Assembly: GCF_002101775.1 (NCBI RefSeq)
Contig: NZ_LQPI01000048.1
Coordinates: 124,001-188,000, forward strand
Direction of reading: 5' to 3'
DNA length: 64,000 nucleotides
Source of the DNA: Mycolicibacter nonchromogenicus
GTDB lineage: Bacteria; Actinomycetota; Actinomycetes; Mycobacteriales; Mycobacteriaceae
Below the pieces are notes generated by a model. The model was given only the letters and a program-made list of their open reading frames with translations. It made no database searches and had not been told where the DNA came from. Positions 9,774 to 17,673 of this stretch are shown here, one piece after another; position 1 is the stretch's first letter; every line of letters begins with the position of its first letter. Position numbers and translations under genes: made by a program.

Positions 9774-10898
9774 ATGAAGACCAAGGGCGCTTTGTTGTGG
9801 GAAGTGAACTCGCCGTGGCGGGTCGACGAGATCGAACTGGGCGACCCGGTCGAAGGCGAAGTACAGGTCCGGATGCACGCCGCGGGCATGTGCCACTCGG
9901 ACTACCACCTGACCACCGGAGCCACTCCGATGGGCCTGCCGGCGCTGGGCGGCCACGAGGGCGCCGGGGTGATCACCAAGGTCGGCAAGGGCGTCACCGG
10001 TCTGGAAGAGGGCGACCACGTCGTGATGGCCTTCATCCCGGCATGCGGCTCCTGCGCGCCGTGTATGAAGGGTTTCCGCTCGCTGTGTGATCGCGGCGCG
10101 GTGCTGCTGGGCGGCAAGGCCATCGCCGACGGCACCAACCGGATCCACGCCGGTTCGCACGAGGTCTCGGCGATGAACCTGCTGGGTACGTTCTCGCCGT
10201 ACATGACTGTGCACCAGGACTCCGTGGTCAAGATCGACAAGGACGTGCCGTTCGAGGCTGCGGCCATCATGGGTTGCGCCGTGCCCACCGGATTCGGTTC
10301 GGCCACCAACGTCGCTGAAGTTCAACCGGGCGAGACCGTCATCATCGTCGGTGTCGGCGGTATCGGCATGAGCGCCCTGCAGGGCGCGGTGATCTCCGGC
10401 GCCCGGCGGGTCATCGCGATCGACCCGGTGCCCTTCAAGCGAGAGGCGGCCGTCAAGTTCGGCGCCACCCACGTCTACCCGTCGATGGCCGAGGCGCTCA
10501 TGCCGGTCATGGAAGAGACCTGGGGCCTGATGGCTGACAAGGTGATCATCGCCGTCGGCGACATGAAGGGCGAATACATCGAAGAGGCGCTGACGCTGAC
10601 CGCCAAGACCGGAACCTGCGTGGTCACCGGCATGGGCGCCATGGTCGACTTCGACGTCAAGCTGAACCTGTTCCTGTTCACCATGCTGCAGAAGACGTTG
10701 AAGGGCAACATCTTCGGCGGCGGAAGCTCGCACATCGAGACGCCGCGGCTGGTGGGCCTCTACAAGTCGGGACTGCTCAAGATCGACGAAATGATCACCA
10801 CGACCTACAAGCTCGAAGACATCAACACCGGCTACCAGGACATGCTCGACGGCAAGAACATCCGCGGCGTCATCACCTACGACGAATCGGACTGGTAG
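9774..10898 (+). CDS. NDMA-dependent alcohol dehydrogenase
   Basis: A 374-residue zinc-type medium-chain dehydrogenase. Visible features are the catalytic zinc motif GMCHSDYH and GGHEGAG, the structural zinc cysteines CGSCAPCMKGFRSLC, and the Rossmann motif GVGGIGMSALQ. The family (TIGR03989) uses tightly bound NAD(H) and is re-oxidised in vitro by N,N-dimethyl-4-nitrosoaniline; its members co-occur with mycofactocin. The ATG at 9774 is preferred; two earlier in-frame ATGs at 9762 and 9765 overlap the putative operator. Not to be confused with the second, more divergent dehydrogenase at 42669. Confidence 0.92.
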   Translation: MKTKGALLWEVNSPWRVDEIELGDPVEGEVQVRMHAAGMCHSDYHLTTGATPMGLPALGGHEGAGVITKVGKGVTGLEEGDHVVMAFIPACGSCAPCMKGFRSLCDRGAVLLGGKAIADGTNRIHAGSHEVSAMNLLGTFSPYMTVHQDSVVKIDKDVPFEAAAIMGCAVPTGFGSATNVAEVQPGETVIIVGVGGIGMSALQGAVISGARRVIAIDPVPFKREAAVKFGATHVYPSMAEALMPVMEETWGLMADKVIIAVGDMKGEYIEEALTLTAKTGTCVVTGMGAMVDFDVKLNLFLFTMLQKTLKGNIFGGGSSHIETPRLVGLYKSGLLKIDEMITTTYKLEDINTGYQDMLDGKNIRGVITYDESDW

Positions 10899-10902
10899 CC
10901 CG

Positions 10903-11442
10903 TCATTCTCGGGGCAGCCGGCAGCCGGTGTAACCGGACACCACGAGGTTGCCCCGGTAGCCGATTTTGATGAAAAGCCCGGTGGGGCCGTAGAAACCGA
11001 CGTCGTGGTTGCCCGGCTGGTTCGCCATCACCTGCACCTCGGTGGCGTCCAGCTTCGCAGCCGCCGCTCTGGCGATCTGTTCGAGCTTCGCCCAGGCCTG
11101 CTCTGACACGTCGACATCCTGCGCAATGACGTCGGGCAGGAAGTAGCGTTTGCCGTCGGTCTGTTCATAGGGCCGCTCGCATCGACCGCCCGAACCCTCG
11201 TGGATTCTCTCCCACCGGGCAGCTGGGATGACCTGGCTTGCGGCCGTGGTGATCTCGTCCATCGCCGCCTGTACCAGGGTTTGGGTCTCCTCGAAGGACG
11301 GCAGAGATCTGAGCACGTCCAAGGCCTCGGCGGCGACGCTGGGCGGAGTGGGTTCATAAGGTTGGGACACGTGACATCCTGCGGTTAGTGCGGCGATGGC
11401 CAAGACAGCGGACAGGCATCGTCGCGGCTGGGGTGGGGACAT
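10903..11442 (-). CDS. LppA/LppV-type lipoprotein
   Basis: A 179-residue lipoprotein with a signal peptide ending at Cys23 (LTAGC). The mature part carries the features of the mycobacterial LppA-like family: EETQTLVQAAMDEI, a GSGGRCERPY stretch, and the C-terminal GPTGLFIKIGYRGNLVVSGYTGC. Function is unknown. It starts 11 bp after the DUF1023 gene ends, and the same pairing of an LppV-like lipoprotein with a DUF1023 protein occurs at Rv2796c-Rv2797c. The longer open frame up to 11745 lies inside the DUF1023 gene. Confidence 0.85.
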   Translation of the reverse strand: MSPPQPRRCLSAVLAIAALTAGCHVSQPYEPTPPSVAAEALDVLRSLPSFEETQTLVQAAMDEITTAASQVIPAARWERIHEGSGGRCERPYEQTDGKRYFLPDVIAQDVDVSEQAWAKLEQIARAAAAKLDATEVQVMANQPGNHDVGFYGPTGLFIKIGYRGNLVVSGYTGCRLPRE

Positions 11443-11453
11443 GTGGTGATACG

Positions 11454-13367
11454 TCAATTTCCTCGAACCGCCTTGTCGCCGAGACCCGCCAGGACCGCGG
11501 CGATGTTGTAGTTGGTCGTCCGAACGCCTCCGCCGTCGGGGAAACGCGGGTAATCGCTGTGGCCGTGCGCTTCCTGCAGCACGATGGTTCCGCCATGACC
11601 GTCGGGCACGCTCGCGGCACCGGTGGCCAGTCGGGTGAATTCGGGGTTGGTGGCCGGGTTCGATCCGAAATCGCCCAACTCGTTGTTGAGGTAGGTGCCC
11701 AGGATCGGGATGCCCTGACCCACCGCCCTGGCGTCGTAGACCCATTGAATGGGGTCATCGGGGGCCTCCATCGCGTAGACCTGCCCGGCGTGCAGTTGCA
11801 GCTGCTCCGGTGTGGAGGCTGCGATCCCGGGGGACCCGTAGAACAGCGCGCGGGACACCCCGTGATCACCGGGCTCCTGTAACGCCAGGCCGGTGGTCAG
11901 CGAACCGTAGGAATGCCCGATCGCGGTCAGGTCGGCGGGACCGCCCAGGTGCGACGCCTGTATCCCGTCATAGAAACGGGCCAGGTCATGGGCCCCGGCT
12001 CGGGCGAGGTCGTCGTGCGTGACGCCCCAGATTCCGGACAGGGAAGCCGTCTTGTCGTCGAAGCCGGGCACCTGCGGCGGGTCGTAACCGATCCATGCGA
12101 TCGCCGAAACGGAATCTGTTGCGTGCCCGGGGCTAAGTCCCAACTGCCGCAGGGCTTCTTGCCGGAGGTTGGTCGCCTCTTCGGTCATTCCCCCGATGCC
12201 GCCGTGCACCGTGGTGTTCAGTCCCGGGGTGGTGACCGACACGTGGGTGGCCTTATCCGGATCCCCGACCGCGATGGCGGCCCGCGCCTGCGTGCCGCTC
12301 TGGGTGTCCAGCAGCATCAGCCTGCGGTCCGGACTGGCGCGGACCGCGGCGTCCACGGCCTGCAGATCCGGCAGGTATCTGGCGCCGTCGCGTGCCGCGG
12401 AATATTGGCGTTGCCAGTTCTCGTAGGCGACGCGGTCGTCGAAGATCGCCCCCGGCTCATTAGGACGCGGAATGTCATTGCCGGCAGCCCAGTCCGGGTG
12501 CTGGTTCTTCAAGACCTCGGCCTGCGCGGCAGCACCCCGGGCCCGGCTGAGTTCGTCCGCCAGGTGCAGCTTGTTGTAGTGGTCGTAGCCCAGGTGATCC
12601 GGCGGGTCGCACGGCATGCCCGGATGGTTGCCGATGTTGTGGTCGGCGTTGTAAAGCCAGTCCTTCTGCCCGGGCGTCAGGCTGTTCCAGTAGTCGTTGA
12701 ACTGCTGGGGATCGTCGGGGACCGGTCCCGGTGGCGGTGCCGGCGCGTCCGCGTCGAACTCGCCCAGCGCAGCGTCGGGGTCGTATCCGTCGCGCACCCG
12801 CAGATCGGTCAGCGCCTGTTGCAGGGTCTTGGAGTAGCCGTTGCGGATGACGGTGGCATTGTGCAGCGCGGTCTCGGTGTCGGCCTCGGCCAACTCACGG
12901 CACTGGGCAATGTCGGCGCCGTGGTCGTGGCCCTGCCTCTCCTGCTCCAGGTACACCCCGATACGGGCGTCGAGGACCATCAGGTTGGCGTTGAGCGCGG
13001 TGATGTTGGCCAGCGAGGCGGCGTGGGCCTGCGCCAAGGTGGCGGCGATGGTCTCCAGGTCGGCCGCGATCTGACCGAGTTGCTGATTGGTGGCATGCAG
13101 ACCGTCCCTGACCCGCTGGACCTCGGCGCTGTTGTTGATCGGCTGCTCGCCGTTCTCCCGGTTGTACTGCTCGAAGTGCTGCCGGGCGGTGACGAAGGCT
13201 TCCTCGGCCGAGGTGGCCGATCCGGCGGCCGAATGGAACGCCTGCGCCAGGAAGTCGATCTGGGTGGGGCTGCCGGCCTGCAGGCTGTCATCGACCGCCC
13301 ACGGATCACCGCCGGCCTGGGAGATGAGCCCGCCGATCTGCAGATACTGCAGTGTCGGACGACTCAC
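11454..13367 (-). CDS. DUF1023 alpha/beta hydrolase with helical N-terminus
   Basis: A 637-residue protein. Residues 1-200 are predicted helical and coiled, resembling the N-terminal part of ESX-associated and Rv2797c-like proteins. A Pro-rich linker near 210 follows, and the C-terminal half is the DUF1023 hydrolase domain with the nucleophile elbow GHSYGS (Ser486). No signal peptide is seen. I chose the GTG at 13367, which overlaps the stop of a seven-codon reading frame (GTGA); the open frame continues to 13436 but that extension is Arg-rich and not protein-like. It is followed by the LppV-like lipoprotein gene. Confidence 0.82.
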   Translation of the reverse strand: MSRPTLQYLQIGGLISQAGGDPWAVDDSLQAGSPTQIDFLAQAFHSAAGSATSAEEAFVTARQHFEQYNRENGEQPINNSAEVQRVRDGLHATNQQLGQIAADLETIAATLAQAHAASLANITALNANLMVLDARIGVYLEQERQGHDHGADIAQCRELAEADTETALHNATVIRNGYSKTLQQALTDLRVRDGYDPDAALGEFDADAPAPPPGPVPDDPQQFNDYWNSLTPGQKDWLYNADHNIGNHPGMPCDPPDHLGYDHYNKLHLADELSRARGAAAQAEVLKNQHPDWAAGNDIPRPNEPGAIFDDRVAYENWQRQYSAARDGARYLPDLQAVDAAVRASPDRRLMLLDTQSGTQARAAIAVGDPDKATHVSVTTPGLNTTVHGGIGGMTEEATNLRQEALRQLGLSPGHATDSVSAIAWIGYDPPQVPGFDDKTASLSGIWGVTHDDLARAGAHDLARFYDGIQASHLGGPADLTAIGHSYGSLTTGLALQEPGDHGVSRALFYGSPGIAASTPEQLQLHAGQVYAMEAPDDPIQWVYDARAVGQGIPILGTYLNNELGDFGSNPATNPEFTRLATGAASVPDGHGGTIVLQEAHGHSDYPRFPDGGGVRTTNYNIAAVLAGLGDKAVRGN

Positions 13368-13387
13368 GCGCCGGTTTCGACGGACAT
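13364..13387 (-). CDS. Seven-codon leader reading frame before DUF1023 gene
   Basis: ATG at 13387 opens a frame of seven codons (MSVETGA) ending in a TGA that overlaps the GTG of the DUF1023 gene by four bases. A strong GGAGG ribosome site sits nine bases before the ATG, while the GTG has none of its own. This suggests that ribosomes enter at the leader and re-initiate. It may also be the remnant of a longer upstream gene such as the one preceding Rv2797c. Confidence 0.45.
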   Translation of the reverse strand: MSVETGA

Positions 13388-13466
13388 CGCGTGCTACCTC
13401 CGTATGTCTCGGCGGTTGCAGTGAGACTACCGGCACCGACCGTGTTGCGCGCTAGCCTTGGCGGTC

Positions 13467-14189
13467 ATGACCGGCCTGCTCGATGTGCGACGAGCGGAGG
13501 ACCGCGCGGTCACCCGCGCACCGTGGCTCACCTCGCGGCATTCGTTCTCGTTCAACGATTACTACGATCCCGACAACACCCATCACGGGCTGCTGCTGGT
13601 CAACAACGATGACATCGTGGAGCCGAGCGCCGGCTTCGACACCCACCCGCACCGCGACGCCGAGATCGTCACCTGGGTGCTGTCCGGTGCGCTGAGCCAT
13701 CGCGATTCGATCGGGAACGCCGGCGTCATCCATCCGGGACTGGCGCAACGCATGTCGGCGGGCACCGGCATCTTGCATTCGGAGAAGAACGACTCTTCCT
13801 GCGAGCCGGTGCATTTCGTACAGATGTGGGTCATGCCGGACACCCCGGGCCGAACGCCGAGTTATCAGCAGCGCGACATCGGTGACGCACTGGCGGGCGG
13901 GCGCCTGATCACCGTCGCCTCAGGGCGTGACCCCGAGGCCGTAATCACCCTCGGCAACGCCGGCGCGACCCTATATGCCGCGCGGCTGCGACCGGGCGAC
14001 AGCGTCACGGTGCCAGACGCGCCATACCTGCACCTGTTCGTCGCGCTGGGCAGCGTCAAGCTGGAAAGTGTCGGCGCATTGGGAGCCGGTGACGCGGTCC
14101 GCTTCACCGCCGGCGGCGGTCATCGCCTCACGGCAGGTGCGTCGTCGGAAGTGCTGATCTGGGGGATGCAGACCCAGCTGGGCCGTTAA
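13467..14189 (+). CDS. Pirin-family bicupin protein
   Basis: A 240-residue two-domain cupin of the pirin family. The metal ligands of the first cupin are visible as His60 and His62 (DTHPHRD), His104 and Glu106 (HSEKNDS). Bacterial pirins show quercetin dioxygenase activity in vitro; the biological substrate is unknown. The ATG at 13467 matches the family start (a TTG at 13458 is in frame). It is transcribed away from the DUF1023 gene with 99 bp between, and converges on the Mce-associated gene 11 bp downstream. Confidence 0.9.
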   Translation: MTGLLDVRRAEDRAVTRAPWLTSRHSFSFNDYYDPDNTHHGLLLVNNDDIVEPSAGFDTHPHRDAEIVTWVLSGALSHRDSIGNAGVIHPGLAQRMSAGTGILHSEKNDSSCEPVHFVQMWVMPDTPGRTPSYQQRDIGDALAGGRLITVASGRDPEAVITLGNAGATLYAARLRPGDSVTVPDAPYLHLFVALGSVKLESVGALGAGDAVRFTAGGGHRLTAGASSEVLIWGMQTQLGR

Positions 14190-14200
14190 GCCCTACGCAA

Positions 14201-14884
14201 TCAAGGCATGTCGACCTTGGCGGCCAGCCAGCGGCCGTTCACCTTCTCCATGGTGATCACGATGCGACTGCGGTCGATCTGCGGTTGCGACAGCGCCTTG
14301 TTGCTCACCGCCTGATCGACGAACAGCAGAACTTCGACCTTGTTCTTGGTGGCCGACTTCACCGCCGAGTCGATGACCGTGCCGTGTGCGGACGCCTTGT
14401 TCTCGATCAACAGCTGGCGCAGCTGTTCGCTGGATGCGCTGTAGACGTCCTTGAACTCGCCGGTTGCTCCGTCGATGATCTCGGCGAAGTTCTGGTCGAT
14501 CGCAGCGGGGTCCACGCTGGTGAGCGCCAGGGTGTACTTCTCGGCCGTCTCCAGCGCCTGCGCGGCGGCCACGGTGCGCTGGTGGTGCGCATACAGCAGC
14601 CAGCCCTCGTAGCCCGCTCCGATCACGCCCAGCGCCAGCACCGCCGCAGCGATCCACCGCCGATAAGGGCGAGCCGGCCCCGCGGCGTCTTCAGCGACCT
14701 GAACGTCGGTGGGCTTGCTGTCCTCGGTGGGCTCGGCTTCATCACCGCCCTTGACCGACTCCGCAGCCGACTCGCTGTCTGCTGCGGACTCTTCGTCCTT
14801 GGTGGACTCGGCAGGCTCGGCTTCGGTGGCCTCAACTGCCGGTTCGACGTCGTCGGCCGCTGGCTGGTCCTCACGGTCCGGCAC
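14201..14884 (-). CDS. Mce-associated membrane protein (mas paralogue 1)
   Basis: A 227-residue bitopic membrane protein. Residues 1-70 are an acidic Glu/Ala/Ser-rich cytoplasmic tail, 76-97 is the membrane segment, and the rest is an outward NTF2-like domain. It closely resembles the product at 25088-25702, the last mas gene of the nearby mce operon: both share GATG.FKD.Y, QLRQLLI.NKA.AHGTV, and a C-terminal MEKV.GRWLA.KV. Such proteins (Mam/Mas) stabilise or assist Mce complexes. Its distance from the operon and opposite strand suggest separate expression. Confidence 0.86.
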   Translation of the reverse strand: MPDREDQPAADDVEPAVEATEAEPAESTKDEESAADSESAAESVKGGDEAEPTEDSKPTDVQVAEDAAGPARPYRRWIAAAVLALGVIGAGYEGWLLYAHHQRTVAAAQALETAEKYTLALTSVDPAAIDQNFAEIIDGATGEFKDVYSASSEQLRQLLIENKASAHGTVIDSAVKSATKNKVEVLLFVDQAVSNKALSQPQIDRSRIVITMEKVNGRWLAAKVDMP

Positions 14885-14971
14885 CCTGAACTACCTCTCG
14901 TCATCGCTGCGCGGGGCCGTCCGGCCGCAGCGCACCCCGAACCTACCCCCCATTCCGGTGCCTGCGGGCAC

Positions 14972-15562
14972 CTAGGTGCAGGCCCCGGAATTCCGCAACG
15001 CGTCGCCCCAGCCGAACGCGGCGTCGATGTAGGGGCGGGTAAAGCCCGCCGGCTGCTTCTTACGGATGCTCTCGGCGGTCTGCGACAGCTGGAACAGCAC
15101 CTCGGTCATCTGTTCCCCGCCGTAGAGCGGCGAGTAGGGGCCGAAGTTGTCCGGGGTGTTTCGGATGGTCAGCGGCTTGACACGCGGGCCCAGGAACCCG
15201 GTCGCTCCGTCGATGCCGGCCAGCACCGCATCCGCCTGCGACTGCACGCTCGCGTAGACGTCGTGATGGTCTGCCAAGTTGCGGTTGAAGGCGGTGATCT
15301 GCCCCATCAGCGGATCGAACTGGGAGTTGAACCATTGGCAGGAATCCGACATGCCGCCGATCATCTCCGGCGTCACCTGATAGGTGAAGGTGCTGAACGG
15401 CCAGATGTCCATCCGCGGAGACCAGTCCGTGGGCCCCGGCGTGAAGCCCGGAGGCGCCGGCGTCTGGTCCGGATCGGCGAGCGCGGAGCCCGGTGCCGGC
15501 ACGGCTGCGACTGCCAGTGCAGCGCCCACCGCGGCAGCGATCTGGGTCCATCTTCCCCGCAT
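14972..15562 (-). CDS. Secreted protein of unknown function
   Basis: A 196-residue product with a Sec signal peptide (about 1-29, cleavage after SALA before DPDQ). The mature domain has three cysteines and no motif that I recognise; it contains a region around SQADAVLAGIDGATGFLGPRV that looks helical. I chose the ATG at 15562; a GTG six bases upstream is possible, and the longer frame to 15682 adds residues unlike a signal peptide. It is divergent from yrbEA across a 381-bp gap, so it may be a secreted partner of that mce system. That is inference from position only. Confidence 0.65.
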   Translation of the reverse strand: MRGRWTQIAAAVGAALAVAAVPAPGSALADPDQTPAPPGFTPGPTDWSPRMDIWPFSTFTYQVTPEMIGGMSDSCQWFNSQFDPLMGQITAFNRNLADHHDVYASVQSQADAVLAGIDGATGFLGPRVKPLTIRNTPDNFGPYSPLYGGEQMTEVLFQLSQTAESIRKKQPAGFTRPYIDAAFGWGDALRNSGACT

Positions 15563-15943
15563 TCGCACCGTCCCGGGTTCCTTCCGTCTGTCGCACATGT
15601 CCCGGTCGAGTATTGCCCGCAACGCCCGAATCCGGACGCCAAAACCGCGAAAACCCGTGCTACTGGCGGGTAACTCAGCCATAACCGCAGTGATGTTGCC
15701 CGAAGCACCATTGTCGGGGCATTGTGTCCGACATCATGTCCGGAATGAAAGGTCGCGTCGGCACCCCATGAGCTTCTACCCAATGGACGGCCTGCGTATC
15801 CTTTCTGTCTACCCACCAGTTGGTCCGAGAACTTCGGAACCCTACCGCGGAGTAAGAACCCTGACTATGGTGACCGCCATGGATCATCGGCCGTGCACGC
15901 GATCGGCAACCGACGGTGACCTCACGACCACGATCGGCGACCG
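15563..15943. promoter_or_regulatory. Divergent control region of the second mce operon
   Basis: This 381-bp gap lies between the secreted-protein gene and yrbEA and must hold both promoters. Two copies of GAACCCT occur at 15837-15843 and 15856-15862 (19-bp period), followed by TATGGT at 15865-15870, a possible -10. An inverted repeat GACAT-C-ATGTC lies at 15730-15740. No convincing gene is present; a short frame around 15770-15947 has no ribosome site. Which protein binds here is unknown. Confidence 0.4.
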
Positions 15944-16813
15944 ATGACCACCCAGGATGACCGCGACATTGCCGCGCCGGAATCGCTCGACGGTGTGGCA
16001 GCAATTCAGGACTGGACCGCCGGTTACGTCAACCGCCACCCGCTCGCCTCACTGACCACCGTCGGCGAGCAGTGCGTGTTGGCAGTGCGCACCGTGCAGT
16101 ACTTCTTCTCCGACCTGTTCGGCGGCCGGTTCCAATGGGGCGAGTTCGTCCGGCAGAGCGCGTTCATGGCCAACACCGCTGTGCTGCCCACCATCTTGGT
16201 GGCGCTGCCGATCGGGGTCACGCTCTCCGTCCAGTTCGCGCTGCTGGCCAACCAGGTCGGCGCCACCTCGCTGGCCGGCGCCGCCGCCGGGCTGGCCGTC
16301 ATCCGACAGGCCGCCTCGTTGGTGGCCGCCATGCTGATGGCCGCCGCCGTCGGGTCGGCCATCACCGCCGACCTGGGCTCGCGCACCATGCGCGAGGAGA
16401 CCGACGCCATGGAGGTGATGGGCGTCTCGGTGATCCGCCGGCTCGTGGTCCCCCGCTTCGCCGCGGCGATCATGATCGGCGTGGCGCTGACCGGGATCAC
16501 CTGCTTCGTCGGCTTCCTGGCCAGCTACCTGTTCAACGTGTACTTCCAGAAGGGCGCGCCCGGCAGCTTCGTGGCGACGTTCTCCTCGTTCGCCACCACC
16601 GGCGACATGATCGTCGCGTTGATCAAAGCCGTGATCTACGGCGCGATCGTCGCGGTGGTCTCGTGTCAGAAGGGACTGTCCACCCGTGGCGGGCCGGCCG
16701 GGGTGGCCAACTCCGTGAACGCTTCGGTGGTGGAGTCGATCCTGGTGCTGATGATCGTCAACGTCGGCATCAGCGAGCTCTACAACGTGCTGTTCCCGCG
16801 GACGGGCCTGTGA
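15944..16813 (+). CDS. yrbEA: YrbEA, MlaE-type permease of second mce operon
   Basis: A 289-residue inner-membrane permease of the MlaE family, with five to six hydrophobic segments after a 70-residue cytoplasmic N-terminus. The family signature EETDAMEVMGV (about residue 151) is present; this region docks with the Mla/Mce ATPase (MceG), which is encoded elsewhere. With YrbEB it forms the membrane channel of the lipid importer. It opens an eight-gene yrbE-mce run, with the next ATG one base after its stop. No ribosome site is evident before the ATG at 15944. Confidence 0.93.
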   Translation: MTTQDDRDIAAPESLDGVAAIQDWTAGYVNRHPLASLTTVGEQCVLAVRTVQYFFSDLFGGRFQWGEFVRQSAFMANTAVLPTILVALPIGVTLSVQFALLANQVGATSLAGAAAGLAVIRQAASLVAAMLMAAAVGSAITADLGSRTMREETDAMEVMGVSVIRRLVVPRFAAAIMIGVALTGITCFVGFLASYLFNVYFQKGAPGSFVATFSSFATTGDMIVALIKAVIYGAIVAVVSCQKGLSTRGGPAGVANSVNASVVESILVLMIVNVGISELYNVLFPRTGL

Positions 16814-16814
16814 C

Positions 16815-17672
16815 ATGACAGCTTCTGCGTATGTCCCTGCGTTCGCGCGCCCATTCGTCCGCCTGTATCGATTGGCGTCCGAGCCCACCATCCGGCTGGG
16901 CCACATGCTGGTGTTCTTCGGCCGCGCCGCAGCCGGTGTCCCCACCGTGCTGCGCCATTACCGCAAGGAGTTCGTGCGCCTGCTCTCCGACATCGCCTGG
17001 GGCAACGGCTCCATCGTGGTCGGCGGCGGCACCGCGGGCGTGGCGGTGGTCCTCGGCTTCACCGCCGGGGCCCTGGTGGCGATCGAGGGCTATAACTTCC
17101 TGAATCTGCTGGGGCTCGGGCCGGCGACCGGCATCATCTCCTCGCTGGTCAACACCCGCGAGCTGGCGCCCATCATGGCCTCACTCGCGTTCGCGATGCA
17201 GGCCGGCTGCCGCTTCACCGCACAGCTCGGCGCCATGCGGATCGCCGAGGAGATCGACGCACTCGAATCGATCGCCATCCGACCCATCCCGTTTCTGGTC
17301 ACCACCCGACTGCTGGCCTCGACCATCGCGGTGATCCCGCTCTACGTTGCCTGTCTGGCGATCACCTACCTGACCTGCCAACTGGTGACGGGCCTGATCG
17401 GCGGCGGTTCGATCGGCCCCTACCTGCACTACTTCACCATGATGCTCAGCGGCCAGGACATCCTGTACTCGGTGCTCAAGTGCGTGGTGTTCGTGTGGCT
17501 GGCCTCAACGGTGCAGTGCTACTACGGCTTCTACGCCTCTGGCGGTCCCGAAGGCGTCGGGGTGGCCGCCGGACGAGCCATGCGTGCCAGCATCACGATC
17601 GTGATCATGGTCAACATGCTGCTGACGATGGCGCTGTGGAGCATCGACGCCGGCGCAAGGTTCGGAGGCTGA
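16815..17672 (+). CDS. yrbEB: YrbEB, MlaE-type permease of second mce operon
   Basis: A 285-residue permease paralogous to the preceding one and expected to pair with it. The MlaE signature EEIDALESIAI is near residue 142, and hydrophobic segments occupy about 65-100, 155-210 and 235-285. The gene starts one base after yrbEA stops and ends one base before mceA, so it is translationally linked to both. A typical MlaE domain covers nearly the whole length after an N-terminal amphipathic stretch. Confidence 0.93.
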   Translation: MTASAYVPAFARPFVRLYRLASEPTIRLGHMLVFFGRAAAGVPTVLRHYRKEFVRLLSDIAWGNGSIVVGGGTAGVAVVLGFTAGALVAIEGYNFLNLLGLGPATGIISSLVNTRELAPIMASLAFAMQAGCRFTAQLGAMRIAEEIDALESIAIRPIPFLVTTRLLASTIAVIPLYVACLAITYLTCQLVTGLIGGGSIGPYLHYFTMMLSGQDILYSVLKCVVFVWLASTVQCYYGFYASGGPEGVGVAAGRAMRASITIVIMVNMLLTMALWSIDAGARFGG

Positions 17673-17673
17673 G

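Noticed and set aside
11913..13424. 503-codon plus-strand frame opposite the DUF1023 gene
   Set aside because: Composition is that of an antisense shadow, and the minus-strand frame contains a proper nucleophile elbow and linker.
13436..13436. GTG at 13436 as the start of the DUF1023 protein
   Set aside because: The added 23 residues are Arg-rich and not protein-like, and the frame would read through a strong ribosome site meant for the leader.
15730..15740. GACAT-C-ATGTC inverted repeat as a GntR-type operator of the mce operon
   Set aside because: Five-base arms are too short to stand out, and no regulator gene is adjacent.
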